From positions 434,001 through 498,000 of the forward strand of contig NZ_PIPS01000002.1 of NCBI RefSeq assembly GCF_003987185.1: a DNA stretch of 64,000 nt. Reading direction: 5' to 3'. The notes beneath the pieces were generated by a model. It saw nothing but the letters and a program-made list of their open reading frames with translations. It was not told where the DNA came from and did no database searches. The position numbers and the translations under genes were made by a program. This document shows, piece by piece, positions 8,291-17,798 of the stretch. How positions within the stretch are numbered: position 1 is the stretch's first letter; each line of letters begins with the position of its first letter. This stretch comes from Idiomarina aquatica. Lineage in GTDB: Bacteria; Pseudomonadota; Gammaproteobacteria; Enterobacterales; Alteromonadaceae.

Positions 8291-10912
8291 ATGAGCGATC
8301 TTGCCAGAGAAGTATCACCCGTCAATATTGAGGATGAGCTTAAGAGCTCCTACCTTGACTACGCGATGAGTGTGATTGTCGGCCGTGCGTTACCGGATGT
8401 ACGCGACGGCTTAAAACCGGTTCACCGTCGCGTGTTGTTCGCGATGAACGAATTGCGCAACGACTTTAACAAACCATATAAAAAATCAGCGCGTGTGGTC
8501 GGTGACGTTATCGGTAAATATCACCCACACGGTGATTCTGCTGTTTACGACACCATCGTCCGTATGGCGCAGCCATTCTCATTACGTTACACCCTGGTTG
8601 ATGGTCAGGGTAACTTTGGTTCTGTGGACGGTGATTCCGCAGCCGCTATGCGTTACACCGAAATCCGCATGGAAAAAATCGCCCACCAGTTGCTGGCCGA
8701 TTTGGATAAGGAAACCGTCGATTTTGTCGATAACTACGACGGCACCGAGCGTATTCCGGACGTGTTACCAACCCGTGTACCGAACTTGCTGGTCAATGGC
8801 TCGTCCGGTATCGCCGTCGGTATGGCGACCAACATTCCGCCGCACAACCTGAACGAAGTCATCAACGGTACCCTGGCGTTGATCGAAAACCCGGACATCA
8901 CCATCGATGAACTGATGGAGTACATTCCGGGGCCTGATTTCCCGACGGCAGCAAGCATTTCTGGTCGTTCGGGCATCATAGAAGCTTATAAAACCGGTCG
9001 TGGGCGTATTCACTTGCGCGCTAAAGCCGAAGTTGAGGTGGATGAAAAATCCGGCCGTGAAAGCATCATTGTGACGGAAATTCCTTACCAGGTGAATAAA
9101 GCACGGCTGATCGAAAAAATTGCCGAGCTGGTCAAAGAAAAACGCCTTGAGGGCATCAGCGGATTGCGCGATGAGTCGGACAAAGACGGCATGCGGATTG
9201 TGATTGAAATCCGCCGCGGCGATGTCGCTGAAGTGGTATTAAACCACTTATACGCCAACACCCAGATGCAGGTGGTGTTCGGTATTAACATGGTGGCGCT
9301 GGATAAAGGTCAGCCGCGCCTGTTCAACTTATATGACATGCTCAACGCGTTTGTTCGTCACCGTCGCGAAGTGGTAACCCGTCGCTCGGTGTATGAATTG
9401 CGTAAAGCGCGTGAGCGTGCACACATCTTAGAAGGCCTGGCGATTGCGCTGGCCAATATCGACGAAGTGATCGAACTGATCCGCCGCTCGCCAACACCGG
9501 CTGAGGCAAAAGCGGGACTTACCTCACGCAGTTGGCAGTTGGGCAATGTCGCGTCAATGCTGGAAGCCACTGGTGTTGATGCAGCACGTCCGGATCACTT
9601 GCCGGAAGAGTATGGTATTCGTGACGGCAACTATTACCTGACCGAAGAGCAGGCCCAGGCGATCCTGGATTTGCGCCTGCATAAGCTGACTGGCCTCGAA
9701 CACGAAAAAATTCTGGAAGAATATAAAGGCATTCTCGATCAAATCGCTGAATTGCTTCATATTTTGCGTTCATCTGAGCGTCTGATGGAAGTGATTTGTG
9801 AGGAGCTGATTGAGATTCGCAATAATTTCGGTGACGAACGTCGTACCGAAATCACCGCAGCCACGCATGACATCAGCATGGAAGACCTGATTAATGAAGA
9901 AGACGTGGTGTTGACACTGTCGCACGAAGGCTATGTGAAATACCAGCCGTTAACCGAGTATGAAGCGCAGCGTCGTGGCGGTAAAGGCAAGGCGGCCACG
10001 AAGATGAAGGACGAGGACTTTATAGAGCGACTGTGGGTGGCGAATACCCACGACACCATCCTCTGTTTCTCAACGTATGGCCGAATTTACTGGATGAAGG
10101 TTTATCAGTTGCCGCTGGCCAGCCGTGCGTCCCGTGGTAAGCCCATTGTAAACTTGCTGCCGCTGGAGTCCGATGAACGCATTACCGCGATTTTGCCGAC
10201 ACGAGACTATCCGGAAGACAAGTTCGTCATTATGGCGACCAAAAACGGCACCGTTAAGAAAACCCCGTTACCTGAGTATTCACGCCCACGTAACGGCGGT
10301 ATCATCGCGCTTAATCTGAACGAAGGTGATGAGCTGATCGGTGTTGATATTACCGACGGTGAACAGGAAATTATGCTGTTCTCAGACGCCGGCAAAGTGG
10401 TTCGCTTTAGAGAGGATCAGGTCCGTTCAATGGGTCGTACCGCCACCGGTGTACGTGGTATACGCCTGGAAGAAGGGCAACGCGTGGTGTCTCTGATTGT
10501 ACCGCGTAGCTACGAAGATCAGGAAGCCGCTATCCTGACTGTCACCGAAAATGGCTATGGTAAACGTACTCCGGTGGGCGATTACCCAACCAAATCCCGG
10601 GCAACCAAGGGCGTTGTTTCGATCAAAGTCAGTGAGCGTAACGGCAGTGTGGTCGGCGCTATGGAAGTGATCGACGGCAACGAAATCATGCTGATCAGTA
10701 ACAAGGGTACGCTGGTGCGCACCCGTGTTAACGAAGTATCAGTGGTTGGCCGTAATACTCAGGGTGTGCGCTTGATCCGTACCGGTGATGATGAGCAGGT
10801 GGTCGGTTTGCAACGCATTGATGAGATGGACGTTGACGACGAACTGGACGGCGAGCTTGACGCTGAAAACAGTGCAAGCAGCGAAACCAATGAAGGCGAA
10901 AGCAATGAGTAA
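8291..10912 (+). CDS. gyrA: DNA gyrase subunit A
   Basis: An 873-residue gyrase A subunit (E. coli 875). The catalytic tyrosine is Y122 (AAAMRYTE). The quinolone-resistance region reads [13 protein letters not shown] with S83 and D87, the quinolone-sensitive residues. The GyrA box QRRGGKGK, needed for DNA wrapping, lies near residue 560, followed by the six-bladed C-terminal beta-pinwheel and an acidic tail. With GyrB it introduces negative supercoils. It is the first gene of a long plus-strand run, and its stop overlaps the serC start by 8 bp. Leader candidates for a -10 are TACAAT (8180-8185) and TATAAC (8197-8202), neither with a good -35. Confidence 0.98.
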   Translation: MSDLAREVSPVNIEDELKSSYLDYAMSVIVGRALPDVRDGLKPVHRRVLFAMNELRNDFNKPYKKSARVVGDVIGKYHPHGDSAVYDTIVRMAQPFSLRYTLVDGQGNFGSVDGDSAAAMRYTEIRMEKIAHQLLADLDKETVDFVDNYDGTERIPDVLPTRVPNLLVNGSSGIAVGMATNIPPHNLNEVINGTLALIENPDITIDELMEYIPGPDFPTAASISGRSGIIEAYKTGRGRIHLRAKAEVEVDEKSGRESIIVTEIPYQVNKARLIEKIAELVKEKRLEGISGLRDESDKDGMRIVIEIRRGDVAEVVLNHLYANTQMQVVFGINMVALDKGQPRLFNLYDMLNAFVRHRREVVTRRSVYELRKARERAHILEGLAIALANIDEVIELIRRSPTPAEAKAGLTSRSWQLGNVASMLEATGVDAARPDHLPEEYGIRDGNYYLTEEQAQAILDLRLHKLTGLEHEKILEEYKGILDQIAELLHILRSSERLMEVICEELIEIRNNFGDERRTEITAATHDISMEDLINEEDVVLTLSHEGYVKYQPLTEYEAQRRGGKGKAATKMKDEDFIERLWVANTHDTILCFSTYGRIYWMKVYQLPLASRASRGKPIVNLLPLESDERITAILPTRDYPEDKFVIMATKNGTVKKTPLPEYSRPRNGGIIALNLNEGDELIGVDITDGEQEIMLFSDAGKVVRFREDQVRSMGRTATGVRGIRLEEGQRVVSLIVPRSYEDQEAAILTVTENGYGKRTPVGDYPTKSRATKGVVSIKVSERNGSVVGAMEVIDGNEIMLISNKGTLVRTRVNEVSVVGRNTQGVRLIRTGDDEQVVGLQRIDEMDVDDELDGELDAENSASSETNEGESNE

Positions 10913-11993
10913 CGCACCGTTTAACTTTTCTGCGGGGCCTGCAATGTTACCGAAGGCGGTGATGCGGCAGGCTCAGGAAGAGCTGTTGAACTGGAACAAT
11001 ACCGGCGTCTCGGTGATGGAATTTTCTCACCGGGATCCGGCGTACGTCAAAATGGCCCGTCAAGCCGAGCAGGATTTACGCGATTTGTTGGCGGTGCCGG
11101 ACGACTACGAAGTATTGTTTCTGCAAGGTGGAGGCCGGGGTCAGTTCTCGGCCGTCCCGCAAAATATTGCGGCGAAGACGGCTACGGTTGACTACCTCGA
11201 CACCGGTATCTGGTCCGGCTACGCCATCCGCGAAGCTCAGAAATACGTGCGCGAGGTCAATGTTGCTGCTGGAACGGTAGAAACCGGCAATGGTAAGGCG
11301 ATAGCCCCGCGCAGCGACTGGCAGTTGTCCGACAATGCGGCGTATTTTCATTATTGCCCGAACGAAACGGTGGATGGCATCGCGTTGCATGAAATCCCCG
11401 CCGATATCCAGGCGCCGATTGTCGCCGATATGTCGTCTAACATTTTATCCGAGCCGCTTGATGTCAGCCGTTTTGGCGTCATTTATGCCGGGGCGCAGAA
11501 AAACATCGGCCCGTCTGGCTTTGCCATTGCCATAGTGCGCAAGGATCTGCTGGGTCATCCCCAACCCGAGTTAAGCTCGATCATGGATTACCAGTTGCAG
11601 GCCAAAGACGGCTCGATGTACAACACGCCCAATACCTTCGCCTGGTATTTGGCGGGTCTGGTGTTTCAGTGGATCAAAGAGCAGGGCGGTTTAGCGGCGA
11701 TGGGTGAGCAGAACCATCGTAAAGCCAAAACCCTTTACGACTATATTGATCAATCCGATTTTTATCGCAACAGCGTTCACCCGGCCAATCGTTCGATCAT
11801 GAATGTGCCGTTTCAGCTAGCCGATGAACGGCTTGATGAGCGCTTCCTGCTGCAGGCAAAGGACGCTGGTCTGATGGGGCTGAAAGGCCATCGTTTTGTC
11901 GGTGGCATGCGAGCCAGTATTTATAATGCGATGCCGCTGGAAGGGGTGAATGCGCTGATCGATTTTATGGATGAGTTCCAGCGCAACGCATAA
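10905..11993 (+). CDS. serC: Phosphoserine aminotransferase
   Basis: A 362-residue PLP-dependent aminotransferase that makes 3-phosphoserine (serine pathway) and 4-phosphohydroxythreonine (pyridoxal 5'-phosphate pathway). The start chosen gives the family N-terminus [16 protein letters not shown]; upstream in-frame codons lie inside gyrA and lack homology. The PLP lysine is in [10 protein letters not shown] near residue 197, and the C-terminal [15 protein letters not shown] is typical of SerC. The start lies 8 bp inside the gyrA end, suggesting translational coupling. Confidence 0.96.
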   Translation: MSNAPFNFSAGPAMLPKAVMRQAQEELLNWNNTGVSVMEFSHRDPAYVKMARQAEQDLRDLLAVPDDYEVLFLQGGGRGQFSAVPQNIAAKTATVDYLDTGIWSGYAIREAQKYVREVNVAAGTVETGNGKAIAPRSDWQLSDNAAYFHYCPNETVDGIALHEIPADIQAPIVADMSSNILSEPLDVSRFGVIYAGAQKNIGPSGFAIAIVRKDLLGHPQPELSSIMDYQLQAKDGSMYNTPNTFAWYLAGLVFQWIKEQGGLAAMGEQNHRKAKTLYDYIDQSDFYRNSVHPANRSIMNVPFQLADERLDERFLLQAKDAGLMGLKGHRFVGGMRASIYNAMPLEGVNALIDFMDEFQRNA

Positions 11994-12044
11994 GCACGAA
12001 ATAACAATAAAAATAACGACGTAGAACAACAAAAGGTAGTTATC

Positions 12045-13145
12045 ATGGCAAGTTTCGACGCAACCGCAGCCGCAAATCCTGGAGTCAGAAAGTTACAGCC
12101 TTATCAGGCAGGCAAGCCCATGGACGAACTGCAACGGGAGTTGGGGTTGTCGCATGTGGTTAAGTTAGCTTCTAACGAAAATCCGCTCGGCCTGAGTGAA
12201 AAAGTGCGCACCGCGCTGCAGGGCGAGCTATCCGATTTGATCCGTTATCCGGACGCTAACGGCTTTTACTTAAAAAGCAAACTGGCGGAGTTGCATCAGG
12301 TTGGCAGCGACCAAATTACTCTGGGCAACGGTTCTAATGATGTGCTGGAAATTCTGGCAAGAACCTTTGTCAGTGCAGAACATGAAGTGGTGTTCTCACA
12401 ACACGCCTTTGTCGTTTATCCGTTGGTAACGCAGGCCATTGGCGCTAAGGGTGTGTCGGTGCCGGCCAAAGACTATGGCCACGATTTGGACGCCATGGCA
12501 GCGGCCATCAATGAACGCACTAAGATGGTGTTTATTGCTAACCCGAACAACCCGACCGGTACCTTCCTCAGCACGGCAGAGATTAAAGCGTTTCTGGATA
12601 AGGTGCCGGAACACGTCATTGTGGTGCTCGACGAAGCCTATTATGAGTACGTTCCTGAGGCGGATCGCGCGCCATCGGTAGAGTGGTTGCAGCACTATCC
12701 TAATTTGGTCGTCTCACGGACGTTCTCGAAAGCCTATGGACTGGCCGGATTGCGTGCCGGCTATGCAGTCAGCAGTGCCGATATCGCGAATCTGCTGAAC
12801 CGCATTCGTCAGCCATTTAACGTCAACTCGTTATCGCTTAAGGCGGCCGAAGTGGTACTGGATGACCACGATTATCTGCAACGCGCAATCGAGGTTAATG
12901 CGCAGGGTATGCAACAACTGGTCGAGTTCTGCCGCAGTGAAGGCTTCAACTTCATCCCGTCTCATGGCAACTTCCTGACCATCGAAGTGGGAGCCAATGC
13001 CGCTGACATTTATCAGCGTTTGTTGCACGAAGGCGTCATTGTGCGTCCTGTCGCCGGTTATGAGCTGCCAAATCATCTGCGCGTCAGTATTGGGCTGCCC
13101 GAAGAAAACCAAGCCTTCATTGATGCCATGCGCAACATTCGTTAA
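12045..13145 (+). CDS. hisC: Histidinol-phosphate aminotransferase
   Basis: A 366-residue class I/II PLP aminotransferase of the HisC2 branch. Signatures seen are LASNENPLG near residue 42, NPNNPTGT near 166 and the PLP-lysine region SRTFSKAYGLAGLRAGY near 228. It converts imidazole-acetol phosphate to histidinol phosphate. HisC2 enzymes located among aromatic genes often also transaminate aromatic 2-oxo acids, which fits its position between serC and aroA. In Pseudomonas the same locus also carries pheA and tyrA, which are absent here. An AAAGGTAG ribosome-binding site precedes the ATG. Confidence 0.93.
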   Translation: MASFDATAAANPGVRKLQPYQAGKPMDELQRELGLSHVVKLASNENPLGLSEKVRTALQGELSDLIRYPDANGFYLKSKLAELHQVGSDQITLGNGSNDVLEILARTFVSAEHEVVFSQHAFVVYPLVTQAIGAKGVSVPAKDYGHDLDAMAAAINERTKMVFIANPNNPTGTFLSTAEIKAFLDKVPEHVIVVLDEAYYEYVPEADRAPSVEWLQHYPNLVVSRTFSKAYGLAGLRAGYAVSSADIANLLNRIRQPFNVNSLSLKAAEVVLDDHDYLQRAIEVNAQGMQQLVEFCRSEGFNFIPSHGNFLTIEVGANAADIYQRLLHEGVIVRPVAGYELPNHLRVSIGLPEENQAFIDAMRNIR

Positions 13146-13157
13146 ACAAGGAGTGGG

Positions 13158-14471
13158 TTGTTGAGTCGTCTTCCTGCAACACTGACATTAACTGACCTGA
13201 GTCACTGTCAGGGTGAGGTTACTCTGCCTGGCTCGAAGAGCATTGCCAACCGCGCGTTACTGATTGCCGCATTGTGTGCGGAACCGGTAGTGCTGCACAA
13301 TGTACTGCGCAGTGATGATACCGCGCGTATGCTGGAGGCGCTGACGGCACTCGGCGTCAGCATTAACGAACAGGATGCAACCACGCTGGTGGTGCATGGC
13401 TGCGGCGGTCACTGGCGTAACACCACCCAGCGACTGATGCTGGGGAATGCCGGCACCGCCATGCGTCCGCTGGTGGCGGTGCTCGCAGCAACACTGGAGC
13501 CGCACCAGCGTATCGTTCTGGACGGCGATGCGCGTATGCGCGAGCGACCCATCAAAGATCTGGTGGAAAGCCTTCGTGCCCAGCAGGCGCCGATTGATTA
13601 CCTCGGTGACCCTGGCTATCCGCCGCTGGGCATCGCCGGCGGACTGCAGCCCGGTGATTTTGTCATTGACGGCAGTGTTTCCAGTCAATACATCAGCGCG
13701 CTGTTGATGGCATTGCCGCTATTGCCTGCGGACTCTACGCTGACATTGAGCGGTGAGGTGGTGTCACGACCCTATATTGACCTGACTCTGGCGATGCTGC
13801 GTGACTTTGGCATCGACATCATTACGGTTACCGATCATCAATTCCGTATTCCGGGTCAGCAGGCTTATCGTTCGCCTCAGAATTACTTTGTTGAAGGTGA
13901 CGCCAGTGGCGCCAGTTACTGGATGGCGGCAGCCGCTCTGGGCGGCGGACCGATTACCATCCACGGTGTCGGGCAGTCATCGATTCAGGGTGACATTGCC
14001 TTCGCCGAGGTGGTTGAAGCCATGGGCGCAGACGTCAGTTGGGGCACCAATCAAGTCACGGTTCGTGGCCGTGGTGCATTGCAAGGCATTGATTTTGACG
14101 GCAATCAAATACCTGATGCCGCCATGACCATTGCGCCGCTGGCATTGTTTGCGCGCGGAACCACCATCATTCGGAACGTCGCAAATTGGCGCGTTAAAGA
14201 AACGGATCGGCTGGCAGCGATGGCGACGGAGTTACGCAAAACCGGCGCCAGTGTAAAAGAGGGTAAAGATTACCTGGTTATTGATCCGCCTCAAATTTGG
14301 CAACACGCGCACATCGATACCTATGACGACCACCGCATTGCCATGTGCTTCGCCCTTGCAGGCTTCTCAACGGCGGGCGTCACCATTAATGACCCCGGTT
14401 GTTGTGCAAAAACGTATCCGCAGTTTTTTAGTGAATTTTCACGCCTCTGTAACTTACCTCCAGTAGCTTAA
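13158..14471 (+). CDS. aroA: 3-phosphoshikimate 1-carboxyvinyltransferase (EPSP synthase)
   Basis: A 437-residue EPSP synthase catalysing the sixth step of the shikimate pathway in the cytoplasm. LPGSKSIANRALL lies near residue 22, GNAGTAMRPL near 97 (class I, glyphosate-sensitive type) and RVKETDRLAAM near 346. No ATG is available before the conserved region, so the start is one of two consecutive TTG codons (13158 or 13161). AAGGAG at 13148-13153 lies 4 nt from the first and 7 nt from the second, which favours 13161. The gene starts 12 bp after hisC. Confidence 0.95.
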   Translation: MLSRLPATLTLTDLSHCQGEVTLPGSKSIANRALLIAALCAEPVVLHNVLRSDDTARMLEALTALGVSINEQDATTLVVHGCGGHWRNTTQRLMLGNAGTAMRPLVAVLAATLEPHQRIVLDGDARMRERPIKDLVESLRAQQAPIDYLGDPGYPPLGIAGGLQPGDFVIDGSVSSQYISALLMALPLLPADSTLTLSGEVVSRPYIDLTLAMLRDFGIDIITVTDHQFRIPGQQAYRSPQNYFVEGDASGASYWMAAAALGGGPITIHGVGQSSIQGDIAFAEVVEAMGADVSWGTNQVTVRGRGALQGIDFDGNQIPDAAMTIAPLALFARGTTIIRNVANWRVKETDRLAAMATELRKTGASVKEGKDYLVIDPPQIWQHAHIDTYDDHRIAMCFALAGFSTAGVTINDPGCCAKTYPQFFSEFSRLCNLPPVA

Positions 14472-14474
14472 GCG

Positions 14475-14502
14475 CGTCCCGGCGTTGGCCGGGGCGTATT
14501 TA
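14475..14502 (+). terminator. GC-rich hairpin after aroA, possible weak terminator
   Basis: CGTCCCGGC (14475-14483) pairs with GCCGGGGCG (14488-14496) with one G-U pair and a GTTG loop, starting just after the aroA stop. Only a short TATTTA follows, so termination would be weak and may leave read-through into cmk. Confidence 0.4.
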
Positions 14503-14527
14503 AGGATGCAAAAACTTACCAAATGCG

Positions 14528-14540
14528 TATAATTGCGCGG
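14528..14540 (+). promoter_or_regulatory. Candidate -10 box and GC-rich discriminator for cmk-rpsA
   Basis: A perfect TATAAT (14528-14533) is followed by TGCGCGG before cmk. No good -35 was found at 16-18 bp. The GC-rich discriminator resembles those of growth-rate and ppGpp-controlled promoters, which would suit cmk-rpsA. Confidence 0.4.
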
Positions 14541-14578
14541 CTAAATACTGCGATTAGGCAGGGCAATTTGAGGATTTT

Positions 14579-15268
14579 ATGGCAACACATACCCCCGTTA
14601 TCACCATTGATGGACCAAGTGGCTCGGGTAAAGGAACCATCAGCCGGCTGTTGGCTGAGAAGCTGGGATGGCATCTGTTAGACAGCGGTGCGATTTACCG
14701 TGTGTTAGCGCTTGCGGCGTTACATCATGACTTCAGTGCCGACGACGAAGAGAGCTTGGTTGCCCTGGCAGCGAATCTTGACGTTAAGTTTGAGGCAGAG
14801 GAAGACGATGGTATTACCCATATCATTCTCGAAGGTGAGGATGTGACACTGACTATCCGCACTGAACAAGTCGGTAATATGGCCTCAAAAATTGCAGCAT
14901 TGCCGCGGGTTCGCGAAGCCTTATTGCGCCGCCAGCGGGGTTTTAAAGAACTGCCGGGCTTGGTCGCCGATGGCCGCGACATGGGCACCGTGGTGTTCAC
15001 TGATGCCGATGCTAAGGTATTTTTAACGGCGTCGGCGGAAGAACGTGCGCAACGTCGTTATAAGCAATTGCTCGAAAAGGGCTTTGATGCTAATATTGAC
15101 CAATTAATAACCGAAATTGAAGAGCGTGACGAACGCGATACCAATCGTTCCGTGGCGCCGCTAAAACCAGCCGATGATGCGCTGTATGTAGACAGCACCG
15201 ATTTAAGCATCGATCAGGTACTGGAAGAAATTCTGACGTTTGCACACAGCAAACTGTCGAAGGACTAG
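14579..15268 (+). CDS. cmk: Cytidylate kinase
   Basis: A 229-residue (d)CMP kinase that phosphorylates CMP and dCMP to the diphosphates. The P-loop [10 protein letters not shown] is at residues 12-21, LLDSGAIYR near 38 binds the nucleotide, and [10 protein letters not shown] lies near 132. The GAGGA ribosome-binding site is just upstream. cmk directly precedes rpsA, as in E. coli and Pseudomonas. Confidence 0.97.
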   Translation: MATHTPVITIDGPSGSGKGTISRLLAEKLGWHLLDSGAIYRVLALAALHHDFSADDEESLVALAANLDVKFEAEEDDGITHIILEGEDVTLTIRTEQVGNMASKIAALPRVREALLRRQRGFKELPGLVADGRDMGTVVFTDADAKVFLTASAEERAQRRYKQLLEKGFDANIDQLITEIEERDERDTNRSVAPLKPADDALYVDSTDLSIDQVLEEILTFAHSKLSKD

Positions 15269-15269
15269 C

Positions 15270-15397
15270 TAACTCGCTGAGCCCGGTGGCTTCGCGAGTT
15301 ATTTAGGTGTCTGCCGTAAGGATACACGCAGACGTTATTCATAACCCCGCTGTACAGGAAGTTCAGTGGACGTCATCTAAAAGCGAAGATATTTAAT
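15270..15397 (+). promoter_or_regulatory. rpsA leader with GGA-loop hairpins (S1 autoregulatory element)
   Basis: Three stem-loops lie between cmk and rpsA. TAACTCGC (15270-15277) pairs with GCGAGTTA (15294-15301), with an inner AGCC/GGCT stem. GTCTGC (15309-15314) pairs with GCAGAC (15328-15333) with AAGGAT in the loop. CCGCTG (15347-15352) pairs with CAGTGG (15364-15369) with a further A-C/G-T extension and AGGAA in the loop. The start is preceded only by a weak GAAG instead of a strong Shine-Dalgarno. In E. coli and relatives, hairpins with GGA loops and a weak SD drive efficient S1 synthesis and allow S1 to repress its own mRNA; the same plan is visible here. Confidence 0.75.
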
Positions 15398-17074
15398 ATG
15401 TCAGAAAATTTTGCACAGCTGTTTGAAGAAAGCCTGAAAGAAGTAGAAACTCGCCCGGGCTCGATCGTTAAAGGTACTATCGTTGCTATCGAAAAAGACT
15501 TGGTCTTAGTCGATGCCGGCCTTAAGTCTGAAAGTGCTATCCCGGCAGAGCAGTTCCGTAATGCGGACGGCGAACTGGAAGTGAGCGTTGGTGATGAAAT
15601 CGACGTAGCACTGGACGCGGTTGAAGACGGCTTCGGTGAAACGATTCTTTCACGCGAAAAAGCTAAGCGTTATGAAGCTTGGCTGCAGCTGGAAAAAGCT
15701 TACGAAGACAACGCAACAGTTACCGGTATTATCTCCGGTAAAGTTAAAGGTGGCTTCACCGTGGATCTGGGCGGCGTCCGTGCCTTCTTGCCAGGTTCAT
15801 TGGTTGACGTACGTCCAGTACGCGAAACAGCTCACCTGGAAAACAAAGATCTCGAATTCAAAGTTATCAAGCTGGATCAGAAGCGCAACAACGTTGTTGT
15901 TTCTCGTCGTGCTGTTATCGAGAAAGAAAACAGTGCAGAACGCGAAGAACTGCTTGAGAACCTGCAGGAAGGTCAAGAAGTTCAAGGTATCGTTAAGAAC
16001 CTTACTGATTACGGTGCATTCGTTGATTTGGGTGGTGTTGACGGTCTGTTACACATCACTGATATGGCTTGGAAACGCGTTAAGCACCCAAGCGAAATCG
16101 TTAACGTTGGCGACGAAATTACTGTCAAAGTACTTAAGTTCGACCGTGAGCGCACTCGTGTATCACTGGGTCTTAAGCAACTGGGTGAAGATCCGTGGGC
16201 AGATATCGCGAACCGTTATCCAGAAGGCACTCGCCTGACCGGTCGTGTTACGAACCTGACTGATTACGGCTGTTTCGTTGAAATCGAAGAAGGCGTTGAA
16301 GGTCTGGTACACGTATCTGAAATGGACTGGACGAACAAAAACGTTCACCCATCTAAGGTTGTTAACCTGGACGACACCGTTGAAGTTATGGTTCTGGAAA
16401 TCGACGAAGAACGTCGTCGTATTTCTCTGGGTCTTAAGCAGTGCAAACCTAACCCTTGGGAAGAGTTCGCTAAGAACCACAACAAGGGCGAGAAAGTTAC
16501 TGGTAAGATCAAGTCAATCACTGACTTCGGTATCTTCATCGGCTTGGACGGCGGCATTGATGGTCTGGTTCACTTGTCAGACATCAGCTGGAACGCAACA
16601 GGCGAAGAAGCCGTTCGTGATTACAAGAAAGGCGAAGAAGTGACTGCTGTTGTCATGCAAGTTGACGCAGAGCGTGAGCGTATCTCTCTGGGCATCAAGC
16701 AACTGGAAGAAGATCCGTTTAACAACTACTTGGCAGCCAACAAAAAAGGTTCTATTGTTTCTGGTACCGTTACTGAAGTTGACGCGAAAGGTGCAAAAGT
16801 AGAACTGGCTGACAGCGTAGAAGGTTACGTTCGTGCTGCAGACATCTCTCGTGACCGTGTTGAAGATGCATCAACTGAACTGTCTGTTGGTGATACCATC
16901 GAAGCACGCTTCATGGGCGTTGACCGCAAAAACCGTACTCTGAGCTTGTCTATTCGTGGTAAAGACGAAGCGGAAGAGAAAGAAGCGGTTGAGCAGGTTA
17001 ACAAGCAGCAAGACAGCTCTGGCATCAACAGCGCAATGGCTGACGCCTTTAAAGCGGCTAAAACCGACGACTAA
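15398..17074 (+). CDS. rpsA: 30S ribosomal protein S1
   Basis: A 558-residue S1 (E. coli 557). Six S1/OB repeats are visible, each with a variant of GxFVDLGGVxGLLHxSD...: two N-terminal ribosome-binding repeats, then four RNA-binding repeats with [32 protein letters not shown] and [12 protein letters not shown]1 delivers and unfolds mRNA on the 30S subunit. Codon choice appears strongly optimised, as expected for a highly expressed gene. Translation is probably autoregulated through the leader hairpins. ihfB follows, as in E. coli. Confidence 0.98.
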   Translation: MSENFAQLFEESLKEVETRPGSIVKGTIVAIEKDLVLVDAGLKSESAIPAEQFRNADGELEVSVGDEIDVALDAVEDGFGETILSREKAKRYEAWLQLEKAYEDNATVTGIISGKVKGGFTVDLGGVRAFLPGSLVDVRPVRETAHLENKDLEFKVIKLDQKRNNVVVSRRAVIEKENSAEREELLENLQEGQEVQGIVKNLTDYGAFVDLGGVDGLLHITDMAWKRVKHPSEIVNVGDEITVKVLKFDRERTRVSLGLKQLGEDPWADIANRYPEGTRLTGRVTNLTDYGCFVEIEEGVEGLVHVSEMDWTNKNVHPSKVVNLDDTVEVMVLEIDEERRRISLGLKQCKPNPWEEFAKNHNKGEKVTGKIKSITDFGIFIGLDGGIDGLVHLSDISWNATGEEAVRDYKKGEEVTAVVMQVDAERERISLGIKQLEEDPFNNYLAANKKGSIVSGTVTEVDAKGAKVELADSVEGYVRAADISRDRVEDASTELSVGDTIEARFMGVDRKNRTLSLSIRGKDEAEEKEAVEQVNKQQDSSGINSAMADAFKAAKTDD

Positions 17075-17089
17075 TAGTTCGATGACGTA

Positions 17090-17110
17090 GCGTGCGCCTC
17101 TGGCGCACGC
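17090..17110 (+). other. GC-rich hairpin between rpsA and ihfB
   Basis: GCGTGCGCC (17090-17098) pairs perfectly with GGCGCACGC (17102-17110) around a TCT triloop, with outer GATG/CATC pairing (17081-17084 with 17113-17116). No T-tract follows. It probably protects the 3' end of rpsA mRNA or lowers read-through into ihfB. Confidence 0.5.
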
Positions 17111-17132
17111 GACATCGTAAACTGGAGGTATT

Positions 17133-17417
17133 ATGACCAAATCAGAATTGATTGAACGGTTAGCCTTAAAGTATCAGGATTTACCTCCTACGGTTGTTGA
17201 GGCGAGTGTCAAAGATATCCTGGAGCAAATGGTGCAGAGCCTGGCTCACGGGAAACGTATTGAAATTCGTGGCTTTGGTAGCTTTTCATTGCATTACCGT
17301 GCGCCTCGGATCGGACGTAATCCGAAAACGGGCGAAAAAGTTGAGTTGGACGCGAAATACGTTCCTCACTTTAAAGCGGGTAAAGAACTGCGAGAGCGCG
17401 TTGACAATTTTAGTTGA
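17133..17417 (+). CDS. ihfB: Integration host factor beta subunit
   Basis: A 94-residue HU/IHF-family DNA-bending protein (E. coli IHF-beta 94). [14 protein letters not shown] near residue 43 and [10 protein letters not shown] (beta-arm with the intercalating proline) near 60 identify the beta subunit. It pairs with IHF-alpha to bend DNA at specific sites. It begins 58 bp after rpsA, with a GGAGG ribosome-binding site. A strong terminator follows directly. Confidence 0.97.
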   Translation: MTKSELIERLALKYQDLPPTVVEASVKDILEQMVQSLAHGKRIEIRGFGSFSLHYRAPRIGRNPKTGEKVELDAKYVPHFKAGKELRERVDNFS

Positions 17418-17435
17418 TCTTTGTACTCGAATGAT

Positions 17436-17470
17436 AAAAACGGCATGCTATACTGGCATGCCGTTTTTTT
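17436..17470 (+). terminator. Rho-independent terminator after ihfB
   Basis: ACGGCATGC (17440-17448) pairs with GCATGCCGT (17456-17464) over a 7-nt loop, extended by A4/T4 and followed by seven T residues. It closes the gyrA-to-ihfB run. Confidence 0.92.
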
Positions 17471-17510
17471 ATGGCTGTCAATCAGTCACTCTGGGCAGGT
17501 AAGGACACAC

Positions 17511-17792
17511 ATGTTAAAAAAACTACTGATCATTGTCCCCATACTGGTTATCTTTTTTATTGCTCTGGCCTTTGGTGCGCAAAACGCAACCGAGGTAACG
17601 GTAAACTTTTTGCTGTTTAAGGCGCAGTTGTCTGTCGCTGCGGTCGCCGGCATTTTTTTGGGGGTTGGTTTTTTTATCTCCGTTATTTTTTATTTCCTGT
17701 CGACACTGCGCTGGAAGCTCCGCTACCGCCGGCTGTCGAAAAAGTTCAGCGCACTTGAGAGCAGGGCGCCGGAATCGAACACGAAGGAATAG
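17511..17792 (+). CDS. lapA: LapA-domain inner-membrane protein
   Basis: A 93-residue protein of the LapA (DUF1049, YciS) family, with two transmembrane helices (about residues 4-22 and 41-65) and a short basic, then acidic, cytoplasmic tail. The ATG at 17511 is chosen because AAGGA lies 5 nt upstream; an earlier in-frame start would read through the ihfB terminator. In E. coli, LapA is encoded with LapB and acts in lipopolysaccharide assembly control. lapB follows after 6 bp. Confidence 0.9.
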   Translation: MLKKLLIIVPILVIFFIALAFGAQNATEVTVNFLLFKAQLSVAAVAGIFLGVGFFISVIFYFLSTLRWKLRYRRLSKKFSALESRAPESNTKE

Positions 17793-17798
17793 CCGGTA

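Noticed and set aside
13257-13688. A 143-codon antisense frame inside aroA
   Set aside because: It lies wholly within aroA, whose product is conserved throughout; no independent start or family features.
15621-16238. A 205-codon second frame within rpsA
   Set aside because: It is out of frame inside the highly biased rpsA coding sequence, with no start signal or homology; a codon-bias artefact.
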